A DNA stretch of 64,000 bases from Rhodoferax sp. (GTDB lineage Bacteria; Pseudomonadota; Gammaproteobacteria; Burkholderiales; Burkholderiaceae_C), in the NCBI GenBank assembly GCA_024236015.1, contig JACKLK010000005.1, positions 1 to 64,000 on the forward strand. Reading direction: 5' to 3'. The position numbers and the translations under genes are program-made. The notes beneath the pieces were generated by a model. It did no database searches. It worked only from the letters and a program-made list of their open reading frames with translations, and was not told where the DNA came from. Positions 32,205-41,061 of the stretch are shown one piece after another. Every line of letters starts with the position of its first letter. Positions within the stretch are counted from its first letter, which is position 1.

Positions 32205-34874
32205 CTAGCCGGCCGCCGCCGGGCGCGCCGCGGCGATGGCCCGCGCCGGCGCGCCGAGGTCGCGCCACGACTCCGGATGGCAGGTGAACAGCAGCACCTG
32301 GTGCCGCTGCGCGGCGTCGAACAACACCCGCTTCATCTGCGCCAGCCGCTGCGCATCGCTGTGCACCAGCGCGTCGTCGAGGATGATCAGCGTCGGGCGG
32401 CCGGCTTCGCGCAGCAGGTCGGCATAGGCCAGGCGGCTGATCACGCCCATCTGTTCGCGCGCGCCGAAACTGAGCTCGGTCACCGGGCCGGCCTGTGTGG
32501 CGCCGGCGTCGTCGGCGCGGGTCAGCCGGCCGGGGGCGAGGTCGTCGCCAATGTCGAGTTGCGCCTGCGTGAACAGCAGCGGCAGGTAGTGCTGCACGTG
32601 TTTCTGCAGCGGCGCCTGCAGGCGCTGCGTCAACGCGCGCCGGTGCGACTCCAGCCGCCCGAGCAGCAGGTCGAGCGCGGCGGCGCGCAATTGCAGCTGC
32701 TCGCAGCGGCGTTGCACCGCCTGCAGTTCCAGCTGCCCGCGCGCGCGTTCCTCTTCGAGGCCGTGGGCACCGGCGTCCTCCAGCATGCCTTGCACGACGC
32801 GGATCTCGCTCCTGCGCTCGTCGAACTGCTGCTGTGCCTGCTGGGCGCTGCGGCCGAAACGCGCGACGTCCTGCTGCAGAATGTCGGCGCGTTGCCGGGC
32901 CAGCGCCTGCTCGCGCGCCGCGATGGCCTGTTCCAGGGCCTGGCATTCGGCCTGGGCCGTGTGCAGCTGCTCCGCCTGGGTCCGCGCGAGTTGCGCGCGC
33001 GCCGGGTCGGACAGCGTGGCCTGCAATGCCGCGCTTTCGCGCTCGGCGGCATCGCGTTGGGTCTGCGCCGCGCCGGCGGCCAGGTTGGCCGCGTCGAATT
33101 GTTGCGTCGCCTGCTTGAGCCGGGCGCGCGCCTGCGCCAGCCGGGCCTCGGCATCGGGCACCGGCAGGGTCGGTGCTGCCGCGCCGGCGTCGTCTGCCGG
33201 CAGCTGTGCCAGCGCGCGTTCGGCCTGGCCGGCGCGGGCGGTCAGCGTGTCGAGCTGATCCTGCAAGGCGTCCAGGCCCTGGGGCGCGCGCAATGCCAGC
33301 GTGCGCGTCGCCAGTGCGATGTCGCTGCGGGTTTGCGCCGCCGCCCCGTGGCGCCGTTCGGCATCGGCCAGGTCGGCCGCGCCGACGCGCTGCAGGTCGG
33401 CCTGGTGTGCCGCCGCCAGCCGGGTCTCCTCGCGTGCGAGCTCGGCCAGGTCGGCGCCGCCCGGCACGATGCGCAACTGGCCCACGTCGGCGATGTCAAG
33501 CGTGGCGGCACGCTTGACCAGCAACTCGCCGCTGCCGGCCAGTGCCTGGCCGTCCAGCGTGGCGCGTATGCCGGGCAGCAGCTCGAACTGCAGCCGGGTC
33601 GCCACCGCCTGCTCGCGGATGCGCAGTTCGCCCAGCTGCTGGTGTTGCTGGCGCAGCAGCGCGATGTCGTCGCTGGCCGGCGCCACGGCCTCCGCCGCCT
33701 GGGCGCGCAGCTGCTGCAGTTGGGCCTGTTCCTGGCGCGCCTGTGCGAGTGTGTCCTGCAGCGCCGTCGCCTGGGTGCGGGCTTCCTGCAGTTGTCGCTG
33801 CAGTTCGACGCGGCGCTGATGCTGCTGCGCCGCCAGCAGCGCGGTGTCGGCGGCTTCGCTGGCCTGTTGCGCGGCCGCGCGTTCGCCGTCCCAGCGCGCC
33901 AGTGCCGTGCGGGCCTCGGCGAGCCGCTGTTCGGCGCGCGCCAGATCGTCCTGGCGCTGGGTCAGCGCACGCGCATCGGCATCGAAGCGCTCGCGCTGCA
34001 ACTGCAGCAGCTGGCGTTTGTCCTCGAGCTGGCGCAGCCTGTTGCGATCGGTCTCGAGCTGCGTGGCCTCGGCCTGCAGGGCGTCCAGTTGCGCCTGGGC
34101 CTGGCGCTGCTGCGCCAGCAGCGCCTCCCAGGGCTTGTCGGCCGCTTCCTGCGCCTGCAGTTGCAGCAGCTCGCCGAGCCGGTCCACCTGCTGGCGGTAG
34201 TGGGTGATGCGGCCGTCGAGTTCGGCCAGGCGGGAGCCCAGCGTGTCCTGCTCGGCCAGCGCCTCCTGGTAGACGCCGCGCGGCTTGCCGGCCTGGGTCA
34301 GCAAGGCCTCGCGTTCCTTGCGTACCCGGGCGATCACGCTGTCGCCCTGGCTGCTGGCCACCTCGGTCACCGACCGGGCCAGCGCCTGGCGCAGGTGGTC
34401 GGTCGCATGGCCGACCGGTTGGTGGATGTCGTGGGCCTGGCCTTGTTCGATCCACAACAGGCCGGGCACGCCCCAGTGTTCGGGTTTGCTCGCGCCCTTG
34501 GCCGCGAAGCGGAATCCCAGCAGTTCGGCCAGGTGCTGCTCGGCGTCGTCGCCTTCGAGCTGGCGGCTGCCGACGTCGAGCAGGCAGCGCTTGCGGTGCA
34601 GGAACCGCTTGCGCAACTGGTGCGGCACGCCGTCGATCGTGAAGTCGATCTCCACGCTGGGCGCGGCCGACGGTTCACCCCAGGGCAGCAGGTCGTCCAT
34701 GCTGGTGGAGCGCACGCGCTCGAAGAACGCGGCCCGGATGGCGCGCACCAGGGTGCTCTTGCCGGCCTCGTTCGGGCCGGCCAGCAGGTTCAGCCCGGGG
34801 TCGAGCCCGGCCAGTTCGAACGGCTGGCGGAACTGGCGCAGCTGCTCGACGCGGATCCGCTGCAACTGCATCAT
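32205..34874 (-). CDS. SbcC/YhaN-like SMC-type ATPase
   Basis: 889 residues. N-terminal ABC half: LRQFRQPFELAGLDPGLNLLAGPNEAGKSTLVRAI (Walker A GPNEAGKST). Long coiled coils rich in Gln, Ala, Arg and Leu span about residues 170-730. The C-terminal half has the signature VTELSFGAREQMGVISRLAYADLL and Walker B RPTLIILDDALVHSD. There is no CxxC zinc hook, so it is closer to YhaN or AAA_27 ATPases than to E. coli SbcC. It acts with the adjacent nuclease, whose stop overlaps its start (ATGA), probably in DNA-end processing or repair. Confidence 0.88.
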   Translation of the reverse strand: MMQLQRIRVEQLRQFRQPFELAGLDPGLNLLAGPNEAGKSTLVRAIRAAFFERVRSTSMDDLLPWGEPSAAPSVEIDFTIDGVPHQLRKRFLHRKRCLLDVGSRQLEGDDAEQHLAELLGFRFAAKGASKPEHWGVPGLLWIEQGQAHDIHQPVGHATDHLRQALARSVTEVASSQGDSVIARVRKEREALLTQAGKPRGVYQEALAEQDTLGSRLAELDGRITHYRQQVDRLGELLQLQAQEAADKPWEALLAQQRQAQAQLDALQAEATQLETDRNRLRQLEDKRQLLQLQRERFDADARALTQRQDDLARAEQRLAEARTALARWDGERAAAQQASEAADTALLAAQQHQRRVELQRQLQEARTQATALQDTLAQARQEQAQLQQLRAQAAEAVAPASDDIALLRQQHQQLGELRIREQAVATRLQFELLPGIRATLDGQALAGSGELLVKRAATLDIADVGQLRIVPGGADLAELAREETRLAAAHQADLQRVGAADLADAERRHGAAAQTRSDIALATRTLALRAPQGLDALQDQLDTLTARAGQAERALAQLPADDAGAAAPTLPVPDAEARLAQARARLKQATQQFDAANLAAGAAQTQRDAAERESAALQATLSDPARAQLARTQAEQLHTAQAECQALEQAIAAREQALARQRADILQQDVARFGRSAQQAQQQFDERRSEIRVVQGMLEDAGAHGLEEERARGQLELQAVQRRCEQLQLRAAALDLLLGRLESHRRALTQRLQAPLQKHVQHYLPLLFTQAQLDIGDDLAPGRLTRADDAGATQAGPVTELSFGAREQMGVISRLAYADLLREAGRPTLIILDDALVHSDAQRLAQMKRVLFDAAQRHQVLLFTCHPESWRDLGAPARAIAAARPAAAG

Positions 34875-36007
34875 GCGGCACCTCCGTCGGCCGGTTCGCG
34901 TTCGGCCAGCATGCCGGTCAGCAGCGCCAGCGCATGTGCCGCCACGGCGGACGGCTGCGCGCCGTCGTCCTGCTGCAGGTCGCGCAATTCGGCGATCACG
35001 TCACCGACGTATCCGTCGGCCTGCAGCGCGGCGATGTCCTGTTCGGTCGGCACCAGCCGCAGCGCGCCGAGGTCGGCCCGGATGCTGCGCACATGCGCCT
35101 CGGCTTCGCGCAGCGCGGCCTGCAGCCGCTGCAGGTCGGCCAGGTCGGTCTGCCCGTGCACACGCAGGTCGAGCACGTCGCGGCCGCCCAGCCGGCGCAG
35201 CCGTTCGATCAGTGCGTCCACGTCGCTGGCCACGGATACCGGGTGTTCCCAGGTCTGCCAGTCGTGCCGGCCGGTCGCGATGCGCTGCACCTGCGGCTGC
35301 GCGCCGGGCGCGTCCACCTGCACCAGCAGCACATGGCCGGGGTCGTTGTCCTTGAAGCGGTCGGGCTCGGGCGTGCCGCTGTACCAGGTGCGTGCGTCGA
35401 TCTGCCGGCAGCCATGCCAGTCGCCCAGCGCCAGGTAGTCGAGCCGCGCGCGTTCGGCGCGTTCGGCCGCGATCGGGTTGGCCGAATCGATGTCGCTGGC
35501 CAGCACGCCCTGCACGCTGCCGTGCGCCAGGCCGACGCGGACCCGGCCCTCGGGCGTCGCCGCGTCGTCGAACCAGGCGGTCAGGTCGTTGTAGGTGTGG
35601 CGTTGCGTCAGCGGTGCGGTCAGCGCCGCGAATCCCTGTTCCGGAAAATCGATCACCGCGCCGCGCAGGGCCAGGTGCAGGTTGGCGGGCAGGGCCTGCA
35701 TGCGCGCGGCACGGGTCCAGACACTTTCCGACAAAGCGGCGTCGTGGTTGCCGGGAATCATGACCCAGGGCCCGGAAAAACCGCCGAGTGCCAGGAACAG
35801 CTGGCGGATCGTGCGTTCGCTGACCGTCTGCAGATCGAACACGTCGCCGGCCACCAGCACCGCGTCCACCGCGTGTTCGGTGGCCAGCCGGGCGATGGTG
35901 TGCACCGCGTCGAGCCGCGCCTGCGCCAGCGGCACCGCGTCGTCGGGGGGGAACTGGCTGTATTGGCGGCCGATCTGCCAATCGGCGGTGTGCAGAAAAC
36001 GCGGCAA
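34871..36007 (-). CDS. SbcD/YhaO-like DNA repair exonuclease
   Basis: 378 residues from a TTG with GGGAG upstream, giving LPRFLHTADWQIGRQYSQFP; in-frame sequence further right is noncoding in character. Calcineurin-like phosphoesterase motifs: HTADWQIG, AGDVFDLQTV, MIPGNHDAA, LAHGSV and GDWHG. This is the Mre11/SbcD/YhaO order with bound metals. The C-terminal 120 residues are helical and probably contact the SbcC-like ATPase encoded next. Confidence 0.9.
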   Translation of the reverse strand: MPRFLHTADWQIGRQYSQFPPDDAVPLAQARLDAVHTIARLATEHAVDAVLVAGDVFDLQTVSERTIRQLFLALGGFSGPWVMIPGNHDAALSESVWTRAARMQALPANLHLALRGAVIDFPEQGFAALTAPLTQRHTYNDLTAWFDDAATPEGRVRVGLAHGSVQGVLASDIDSANPIAAERAERARLDYLALGDWHGCRQIDARTWYSGTPEPDRFKDNDPGHVLLVQVDAPGAQPQVQRIATGRHDWQTWEHPVSVASDVDALIERLRRLGGRDVLDLRVHGQTDLADLQRLQAALREAEAHVRSIRADLGALRLVPTEQDIAALQADGYVGDVIAELRDLQQDDGAQPSAVAAHALALLTGMLAEREPADGGAA

Positions 36008-36090
36008 GGCGGGGCTCCCGGTGGGGCAGCTTCTGGACGTGGCTGCCTGCGGGAATTCTACGGTTCGACCGGCGGCTGCCCCCCTCCATA

Positions 36091-37608
36091 ATGCAGCGAA
36101 CACCCGATGATCCCAACGATGCCGCCCAACCCCATGCCTGGCCCCGACCGGATGACGGCGGCCGCGGCCGGCGTTCGCGCCCGATCATGCTCGAACTGCT
36201 GATCGACAGCCGCGTCATCACGCTGCACGGCCTGCTGGTTTTCACGGGCCTGGCGATCTATGTCATCGGCTCGCGCATCCGGCACCAGCGCCGCCATCCG
36301 TCGGCGGCGGTGGCCTGGGTGGTGTCGCTGGCGCTGGCGCCGGAGTTCGCGTTGCCGCTGTACCTGCTGTTCGGCAGCCGCAAGGTCGCGCGGCGCGACA
36401 CCGGCCTGCTCGTTCCCGCCCCGGCGGCCGCCGGCACCGGCCACGTCGCCCCGGACACCCGCACCGCGTTCCACCAGCTTGCCGACGCGATGGGGCTGCC
36501 GCCGGTGGCCAGCTACCGGCAACTGCACATTCATGACGACGGGCAGCAGGCGCTGGATGCCTTGCGCGCGCTCGTGCTGCAGGCGCGCCACACGCTGGAC
36601 CTGTGCACCTTCCTGGTGGGCAACGATGCGCTGGGGCGCGAGATCACCGAACTGCTGGAGCAGCGCGCGCAGGCCGGGGTACGGGTACGGGTGCTGGTCG
36701 ACGGGGTCGGCATCTACCTGGGCGGACGCATCGACCTGCGCCGCCTGCGCGCGGCCGGCGTGCAGGCCGCGTTGTTCGTGTCGCCGTTCCGCTCCATCCT
36801 GCCGGGCCGCACCAACCTGCGCAACCATCGCAAGCTGGTGATCGCCGACGGATGCCGCGCCTGGGCCGGCGGGCGCAACCTGGCGGCCGAATATTTCGTC
36901 GGCGACGACAGCCTGTTGCGGCACAAGTCGCCGTGGATCGACCTGAGCTTCACGTTCGCCGGCGCGCTGGCCTACCAGGCGCAGCAGCGCTTCGACCAGG
37001 ACTGGGCCTTCGCCACCGGCCAGGCCCGGGTCGACACGCCGGCACACGGTCCGGTCGAGGGCGAGCCCGGCGCACCGGTGGCGCAACTGGTGGCTAGCGG
37101 GCCGGACCAGCTCGACGACACCTTGCACGTGCTGCTGGTGTCGAGCTGCTTCAGCGCGCGGCGCCGGATCCTGGCGGTGTCGCCGTATTTCGTGCCCGAC
37201 CCGGTGTTGCTGATGGCCTTGACGCTGGCCGCGCGCCGGGGACTGGACGTCGAACTGGTGCTGCCGCGCCGCTCCAACCACCGGCTCGCGGACTGGGCGC
37301 GCCATGCCGCCTTGCGCGAGCTGACCGCCGCCGGTGGCCGGGTCTGGCTGGTGCCCGCCATGCTGCACGGCAAGGCGGTGGTGTTCGACGACGATCTGGC
37401 GCTGGCGGGTTCGGCCAACCTGGACGAACGCAGCCTGTTCCTGAACTACGAGCTGATGTTCGCGTTCCACGACCGCTCGTCGGTCAACGGATTCGCCGGC
37501 TGGATCACGCGCCAGCGCATGGGTGCCGAGTTGTACCGCGGCGACCGGCCGGGCCTGCTGCGCGAGATGCTCGAAGGGCTGGTGCGCTGGTTAGCGTTCC
37601 AGCTGTAG
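36091..37608 (+). CDS. cls: Cardiolipin synthase-like phospholipase D-family protein
   Basis: 505 residues. The N-terminal membrane part (about 34-92, SRVITLHGLLVFTGLAIYVIG and VAWVVSLALAPEFALPLYLLFG) is the PLDc_N segment. Two HKD catalytic motifs follow: RNHRKLVIADGCRAWAGG and LHGKAVVFDDDLALAGSANLDERS. It should condense phosphatidylglycerol (or exchange headgroups) to make cardiolipin at the inner membrane. It is divergent from the exonuclease operon, and its last 18 bases overlap the convergent hypB gene. Confidence 0.92.
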   Translation: MQRTPDDPNDAAQPHAWPRPDDGGRGRRSRPIMLELLIDSRVITLHGLLVFTGLAIYVIGSRIRHQRRHPSAAVAWVVSLALAPEFALPLYLLFGSRKVARRDTGLLVPAPAAAGTGHVAPDTRTAFHQLADAMGLPPVASYRQLHIHDDGQQALDALRALVLQARHTLDLCTFLVGNDALGREITELLEQRAQAGVRVRVLVDGVGIYLGGRIDLRRLRAAGVQAALFVSPFRSILPGRTNLRNHRKLVIADGCRAWAGGRNLAAEYFVGDDSLLRHKSPWIDLSFTFAGALAYQAQQRFDQDWAFATGQARVDTPAHGPVEGEPGAPVAQLVASGPDQLDDTLHVLLVSSCFSARRRILAVSPYFVPDPVLLMALTLAARRGLDVELVLPRRSNHRLADWARHAALRELTAAGGRVWLVPAMLHGKAVVFDDDLALAGSANLDERSLFLNYELMFAFHDRSSVNGFAGWITRQRMGAELYRGDRPGLLREMLEGLVRWLAFQL

Positions 37609-38541
37609 TGGCTCGGCGTGCGCCAGCGCGTCCACCCGCTGCTGCAACCACGCATACCAGGCGTCCATGCCCTGGCCGCTGCGCGCCGACACCCGCAATA
37701 TCTCGATCTCCGGGTTGACGCTGCGCGCATGCGCGATGCAGCGGTCGACGTCGAAATCCAGGTGCGGCAGCAGATCGATCTTGTTGAGAAGCAGCAGGCG
37801 CGCAGCGCGGAACATGTGCGGGTACTTGACCGGCTTGTCCTCGCCTTCGGTCACCGACATCACCAGCACCTTGGCCGCCTCGCCCAGGTCGAACAGCGCC
37901 GGGCAGACCAGGTTGCCGACGTTCTCGATCATCACGATGGCGCCCGGCGGCGGCCGCAACCGGTCCAGGCCGCGCTGCAGCATCGCGGCGTCCAGATGGC
38001 AACCGGTGCCGGTGTTGATCTGCACCGCCTCGGCGCCGGCGGCGCGGATACGGTCGGCGTCGTTCTGTGTCGCCTGGTCGCCTTCGATGACGGCGAACGG
38101 CCAGCGACCGTGGGTGTCGCGGATCGTGCGTTCGAGCACGCTGGTCTTGCCCGACCCCGGCGAGCTGACCAGGTTCAGCGCCAGCACGCCGCGGCCGGCG
38201 AACCAGCCGCGGTTGCGCTCGGCCAGCAACTGGTTGCGCGCCAGCAGGTCCTGCTCGAGCCGCACCGTGCGGCCGTGCAACTGCGCGTGGCGGGTGGCCG
38301 CATCGGCCATGTCCGCGGCGCCGGCGTCCGCATGGCCGGCGGCAGCGGCCGTGGCGTGTACATGCGTACTGTCATGATTGGGTTCGTGCGCATGCCCGTG
38401 GCCGTGGTCATGCTCCTCGGCATGGTCGTGCGCATGGCTGTGGCGGGTGCCGTCGGCATGGGTATGCCAGCCGTGCGGCTCGCGGGTCGTCGTTGGTGTC
38501 GTCGCCGCGCCGGTTCCGGAGCAGCCGCAGGTCACGCACAT
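37591..38541 (-). CDS. hypB: Hydrogenase nickel incorporation GTPase HypB
   Basis: 316 residues. N-terminus MCVTCGCSG is the high-affinity nickel CxxCGC motif, followed by a histidine-rich stretch (about 25-66, runs such as HSHAHDHAEEHDHGHGHAH) that can store nickel. The GTPase domain has SSPGSGKTSV (P-loop), VIEGD, TGTGCHLDAAM with the metal-binding Cys/His, ENVGNLVCPALFDLGE and NKIDLL. It delivers nickel to [NiFe]-hydrogenase precursors. It is the last gene of the hypFCDEB operon; no hypA follows. Confidence 0.96.
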   Translation of the reverse strand: MCVTCGCSGTGAATTPTTTREPHGWHTHADGTRHSHAHDHAEEHDHGHGHAHEPNHDSTHVHATAAAAGHADAGAADMADAATRHAQLHGRTVRLEQDLLARNQLLAERNRGWFAGRGVLALNLVSSPGSGKTSVLERTIRDTHGRWPFAVIEGDQATQNDADRIRAAGAEAVQINTGTGCHLDAAMLQRGLDRLRPPPGAIVMIENVGNLVCPALFDLGEAAKVLVMSVTEGEDKPVKYPHMFRAARLLLLNKIDLLPHLDFDVDRCIAHARSVNPEIEILRVSARSGQGMDAWYAWLQQRVDALAHAEPLQLER

Positions 38542-38588
38542 CGCATCGTCTCCCGTTGTCGTTTGTCGTTGTCTTCGTCGTCGTTCAT

Positions 38589-39620
38589 TCAGCAGATCCG
38601 CGGCAGTTGTTCGCCCACCAGCATGTCGACGACACGTTCGCCGCCGAAGCCGGTTTGCAGGATCACCGTGCCGGCCGCCTGGTCGCTGACCGTGCCGATG
38701 ATGGCCGCATCGGCGCCGGCCGGGTGCGCGCGCATCGCGGCCAGCACCGCGTCGGCGGCATCGGGCGGCACGACGGCGAGCAACTTGCCTTCGTTGGCCA
38801 GGTACAGCGGGTCGAGGCCCAGGATCTCGCACGCGCCGCGCACCGGCTCGCGCAGCGGCAGCGCGTCTTCGTCGATGCGGATGCCGACGCCGGAGGCGGC
38901 CGCGAATTCGTTGAGCACGGTGGCCACGCCGCCGCGCGTCGGGTCGCGCAGGCAGCGTATCGCCGGGCAGGTCGCCAGCATGGCTGCGACCAGGCCGGCC
39001 AGCGGCTGGCAGTCGCTGCGGATGTCGGCCTCCAGCGCGAGTTGCTGGCGCGCCACCAGGATGGCCGCGCCATGGTCGCCGATGGGGCCGTTGATGATGA
39101 CGCGGTCGCCGGGCCGGGCCTTGCGCGCCGACAGCGCGATGCCCACCGGTATCACGCCGATGCCGGCGGTGTTGATGAAGATCTTGTCGGCGGCGCCGCG
39201 ACCGACCACCTTGGTGTCGCCGGTGACGATCTGCACGCCGGCCTCGGCCGCGACCCGGCGCATGCTGGCCACGATGCGGCGCAGCGTCTCGACCGGAAAT
39301 CCTTCTTCGAGGATGACCGCGCACGACAGGTACAGGGGCCGCGCGCCTCCCATGGCCAGGTCGTTGACGGTGCCGCACACGGCCAGCGTACCGATGTCGC
39401 CGCCGGGGAAGAACAGCGGGTCCACGACGTAGCTGTCGGTGCAGAACGCGAGCCGGTCGCCGTGCGCCGCCAGTTCGCTCAGCGGCACGCGGGCCTGGTC
39501 TTCCATGGTCGCCAGCAGCGGATTGTCGAAAGGCGTGGCGAACACCTCGGCGATCAGCGCGTGCATGGCCTGGCCGCCACCACCGTGGCCCATGTTGACG
39601 TGGGTGTCGCGCAGCGTCAT
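38589..39620 (-). CDS. hypE: Hydrogenase maturation protein HypE
   Basis: 343 residues. An AIR-synthase-like ATPase with NMGHGGGGQAMHALI, FCTDSYVVDPLFFPGGDIGTLAVCGTVNDLAMGGA, and DPTRGGVATVLNEFAAASGVGI. It ends PRIC, the essential C-terminal cysteine on which carbamoyl from HypF is dehydrated to thiocyanate, the source of the CN ligands of the active-site iron. Translationally coupled to hypD by ATGA. Confidence 0.97.
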   Translation of the reverse strand: MTLRDTHVNMGHGGGGQAMHALIAEVFATPFDNPLLATMEDQARVPLSELAAHGDRLAFCTDSYVVDPLFFPGGDIGTLAVCGTVNDLAMGGARPLYLSCAVILEEGFPVETLRRIVASMRRVAAEAGVQIVTGDTKVVGRGAADKIFINTAGIGVIPVGIALSARKARPGDRVIINGPIGDHGAAILVARQQLALEADIRSDCQPLAGLVAAMLATCPAIRCLRDPTRGGVATVLNEFAAASGVGIRIDEDALPLREPVRGACEILGLDPLYLANEGKLLAVVPPDAADAVLAAMRAHPAGADAAIIGTVSDQAAGTVILQTGFGGERVVDMLVGEQLPRIC

Positions 39621-40762
39621 GCCGGCACCTGTGTGCTGGCCGCCGCCGGTGCGGCGTGGCGCGCGTAGCGGTAATGCGCCGCGCACGCGCCTTCGCTGGA
39701 CACCATCAACGCACCCAGCGGTGTCTGCGGCGTACACGCGGTGCCGAACAGTCGGCACTGCGGCGGTCGGATCAGCCCCTTGAGCACCTCGGCACACTGG
39801 CAGTCGCCGGGGTCGGCGACGCGCTGGTGCGGCACGGTGAAGATGCGCTCGGCGTCGAAGGCGGCGAAGTCCTCGCGCAGCCGCACGCCCGAGTGCGCGA
39901 TCGAACCCAGGCCACGCCATTCGAAGGTCTCGCGCGGCTCGAACACCGTGGCCATCGCCGCCAGCGCCTGCGGGTTGCCGTGTTCGGGCACGATGCGGCT
40001 GTACGCGTTCTCGACCTCGCAGCGGTTGTCGGCGATCTGCTGGACCACCATCGACAAGGCCTGCAGCAGGTCCAGCGGCTCGAAGCCGGCCACCGTGATC
40101 GGTCGCCGGTAGTCGCGGGCGATGAAGTCGTAGCAACGGATGCCGATCACCATGCTGACATGGCCCGGGCCGAGGAAGCCGTCGATCTGCAGGTCCGGCT
40201 CGTCGAGGATGGCGCGCAGCGTCGGGATGATGGTGATGTGGTTGCAGAACACCGAGAAGTTGGCAACAGCGTCGGCGCGCGCCTGCAGCAGCGTCATCGC
40301 CGTGGCCGGCATCGTGGTCTCGAAGCCGAGGCCGAAGAACACCACCGGTCGGCGCGGGTTGTCGCGCGCCAGCTGCAACGCGTCCAGCGGCGAATACACC
40401 ATGCGCACGTCGGCGCCCTCGGCTCGCGCCTGCAACAGGCTCAGCCTCGAGCCCGGCACCCGCATCGCGTCGCCGAAGGTCGCGAAGATCAGGTTCGGCT
40501 GCCGCGCCAGCGCGATCGCATCGTCGACCCGGCCCATCGGCAATACGCAGACCGGGCAACCCGGGCCGTGCACGAACTCGACCGTGGGCGGCAACATCCG
40601 GTGGATGCCGTAACGGAAGATCGAATGCGTGTGGCCGCCGCATACCTCCATGATCTGCAGCGGGCGTTGTAGCCGACCGGCGATGCCGTCCAGCCGCTGC
40701 GTGATGTCCCGCACCAGCGCGCGGGCCTTGACCGGGTCGCGGAATTCGTCGACGTATTTCAT
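39617..40762 (-). CDS. hypD: Hydrogenase maturation protein HypD
   Basis: 381 residues. Conserved HypD motifs: MEVCGGHTHSIFRYGI, HGPGCPVCVLPMGR (redox cysteines), FGLGFETTMPATA, CNHITIIPTLRAIL, GFLGPGHVSMVIG, AGFEPLDLLQAL. A C-terminal cysteine set (DPGDCQCAEVLKG, PPQCRLFGTACTPQTPLGALMVSSEGAC) binds the 4Fe-4S cluster. It assembles Fe(CN)2CO with HypC. It overlaps hypC and hypE by ATGA at both ends. Confidence 0.97.
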   Translation of the reverse strand: MKYVDEFRDPVKARALVRDITQRLDGIAGRLQRPLQIMEVCGGHTHSIFRYGIHRMLPPTVEFVHGPGCPVCVLPMGRVDDAIALARQPNLIFATFGDAMRVPGSRLSLLQARAEGADVRMVYSPLDALQLARDNPRRPVVFFGLGFETTMPATAMTLLQARADAVANFSVFCNHITIIPTLRAILDEPDLQIDGFLGPGHVSMVIGIRCYDFIARDYRRPITVAGFEPLDLLQALSMVVQQIADNRCEVENAYSRIVPEHGNPQALAAMATVFEPRETFEWRGLGSIAHSGVRLREDFAAFDAERIFTVPHQRVADPGDCQCAEVLKGLIRPPQCRLFGTACTPQTPLGALMVSSEGACAAHYRYARHAAPAAASTQVPA

Positions 40763-41061
40763 GCCGGCCTGTGGTCCTTGTCGGGGGGCGGGCTGCCCGC
40801 CATCGCCGCCATCTCGGCCTGTGCCTCGCCCAGTTCGGCCAGCAGCGCCAGCGTGCGTTCGGCCTCCTGCGCGTCGATGCGGCTCATCGCAAAGCCGATA
40901 TGCACCAGCACCCACTCGCCGAGACAGGCCTGTACCGGATGGTCGTCGTCGACGATGAAGGCGACGTTGATCGTGCGCCGTACGCCGCCCACGTCGACGG
41001 TGACCAGCTGGCGCTGTGCGTCGACGATGGCGACGATCTGTCCGGGAATGCCTAGGCACAT
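40759..41061 (-). CDS. hypC: Hydrogenase assembly chaperone HypC
   Basis: 100 residues starting MCLGIPGQIV, where Cys2 is the iron-binding residue exposed after methionine removal. VDVGGVRRTINVAFI and LGEWVLVHIGFAMSRID are the OB-fold signature. A C-terminal extension (EAERTLALLAEL onward) is longer than in many HypC/HybG proteins. It carries the Fe(CN)2CO unit between HypD and the hydrogenase large subunit. The start overlaps hypF by ten bases. Confidence 0.96.
   Translation of the reverse strand: MCLGIPGQIVAIVDAQRQLVTVDVGGVRRTINVAFIVDDDHPVQACLGEWVLVHIGFAMSRIDAQEAERTLALLAELGEAQAEMAAMAGSPPPDKDHRPA

Noticed and set aside
32277..35438. A very long open frame (over 1,000 codons) on the plus strand opposite the SbcC/SbcD-like genes.
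   Set aside because: It is the antisense shadow of two clearly recognisable genes in GC-rich DNA; the translated sequence is low-complexity Arg/Gln/Leu with no fold or motif.
38320..38470. Repetitive CAT/GTG-rich DNA that looks like a tandem repeat or CRISPR-like array.
   Set aside because: It encodes the histidine-rich nickel-binding region of HypB; units are irregular and there are no spacers.
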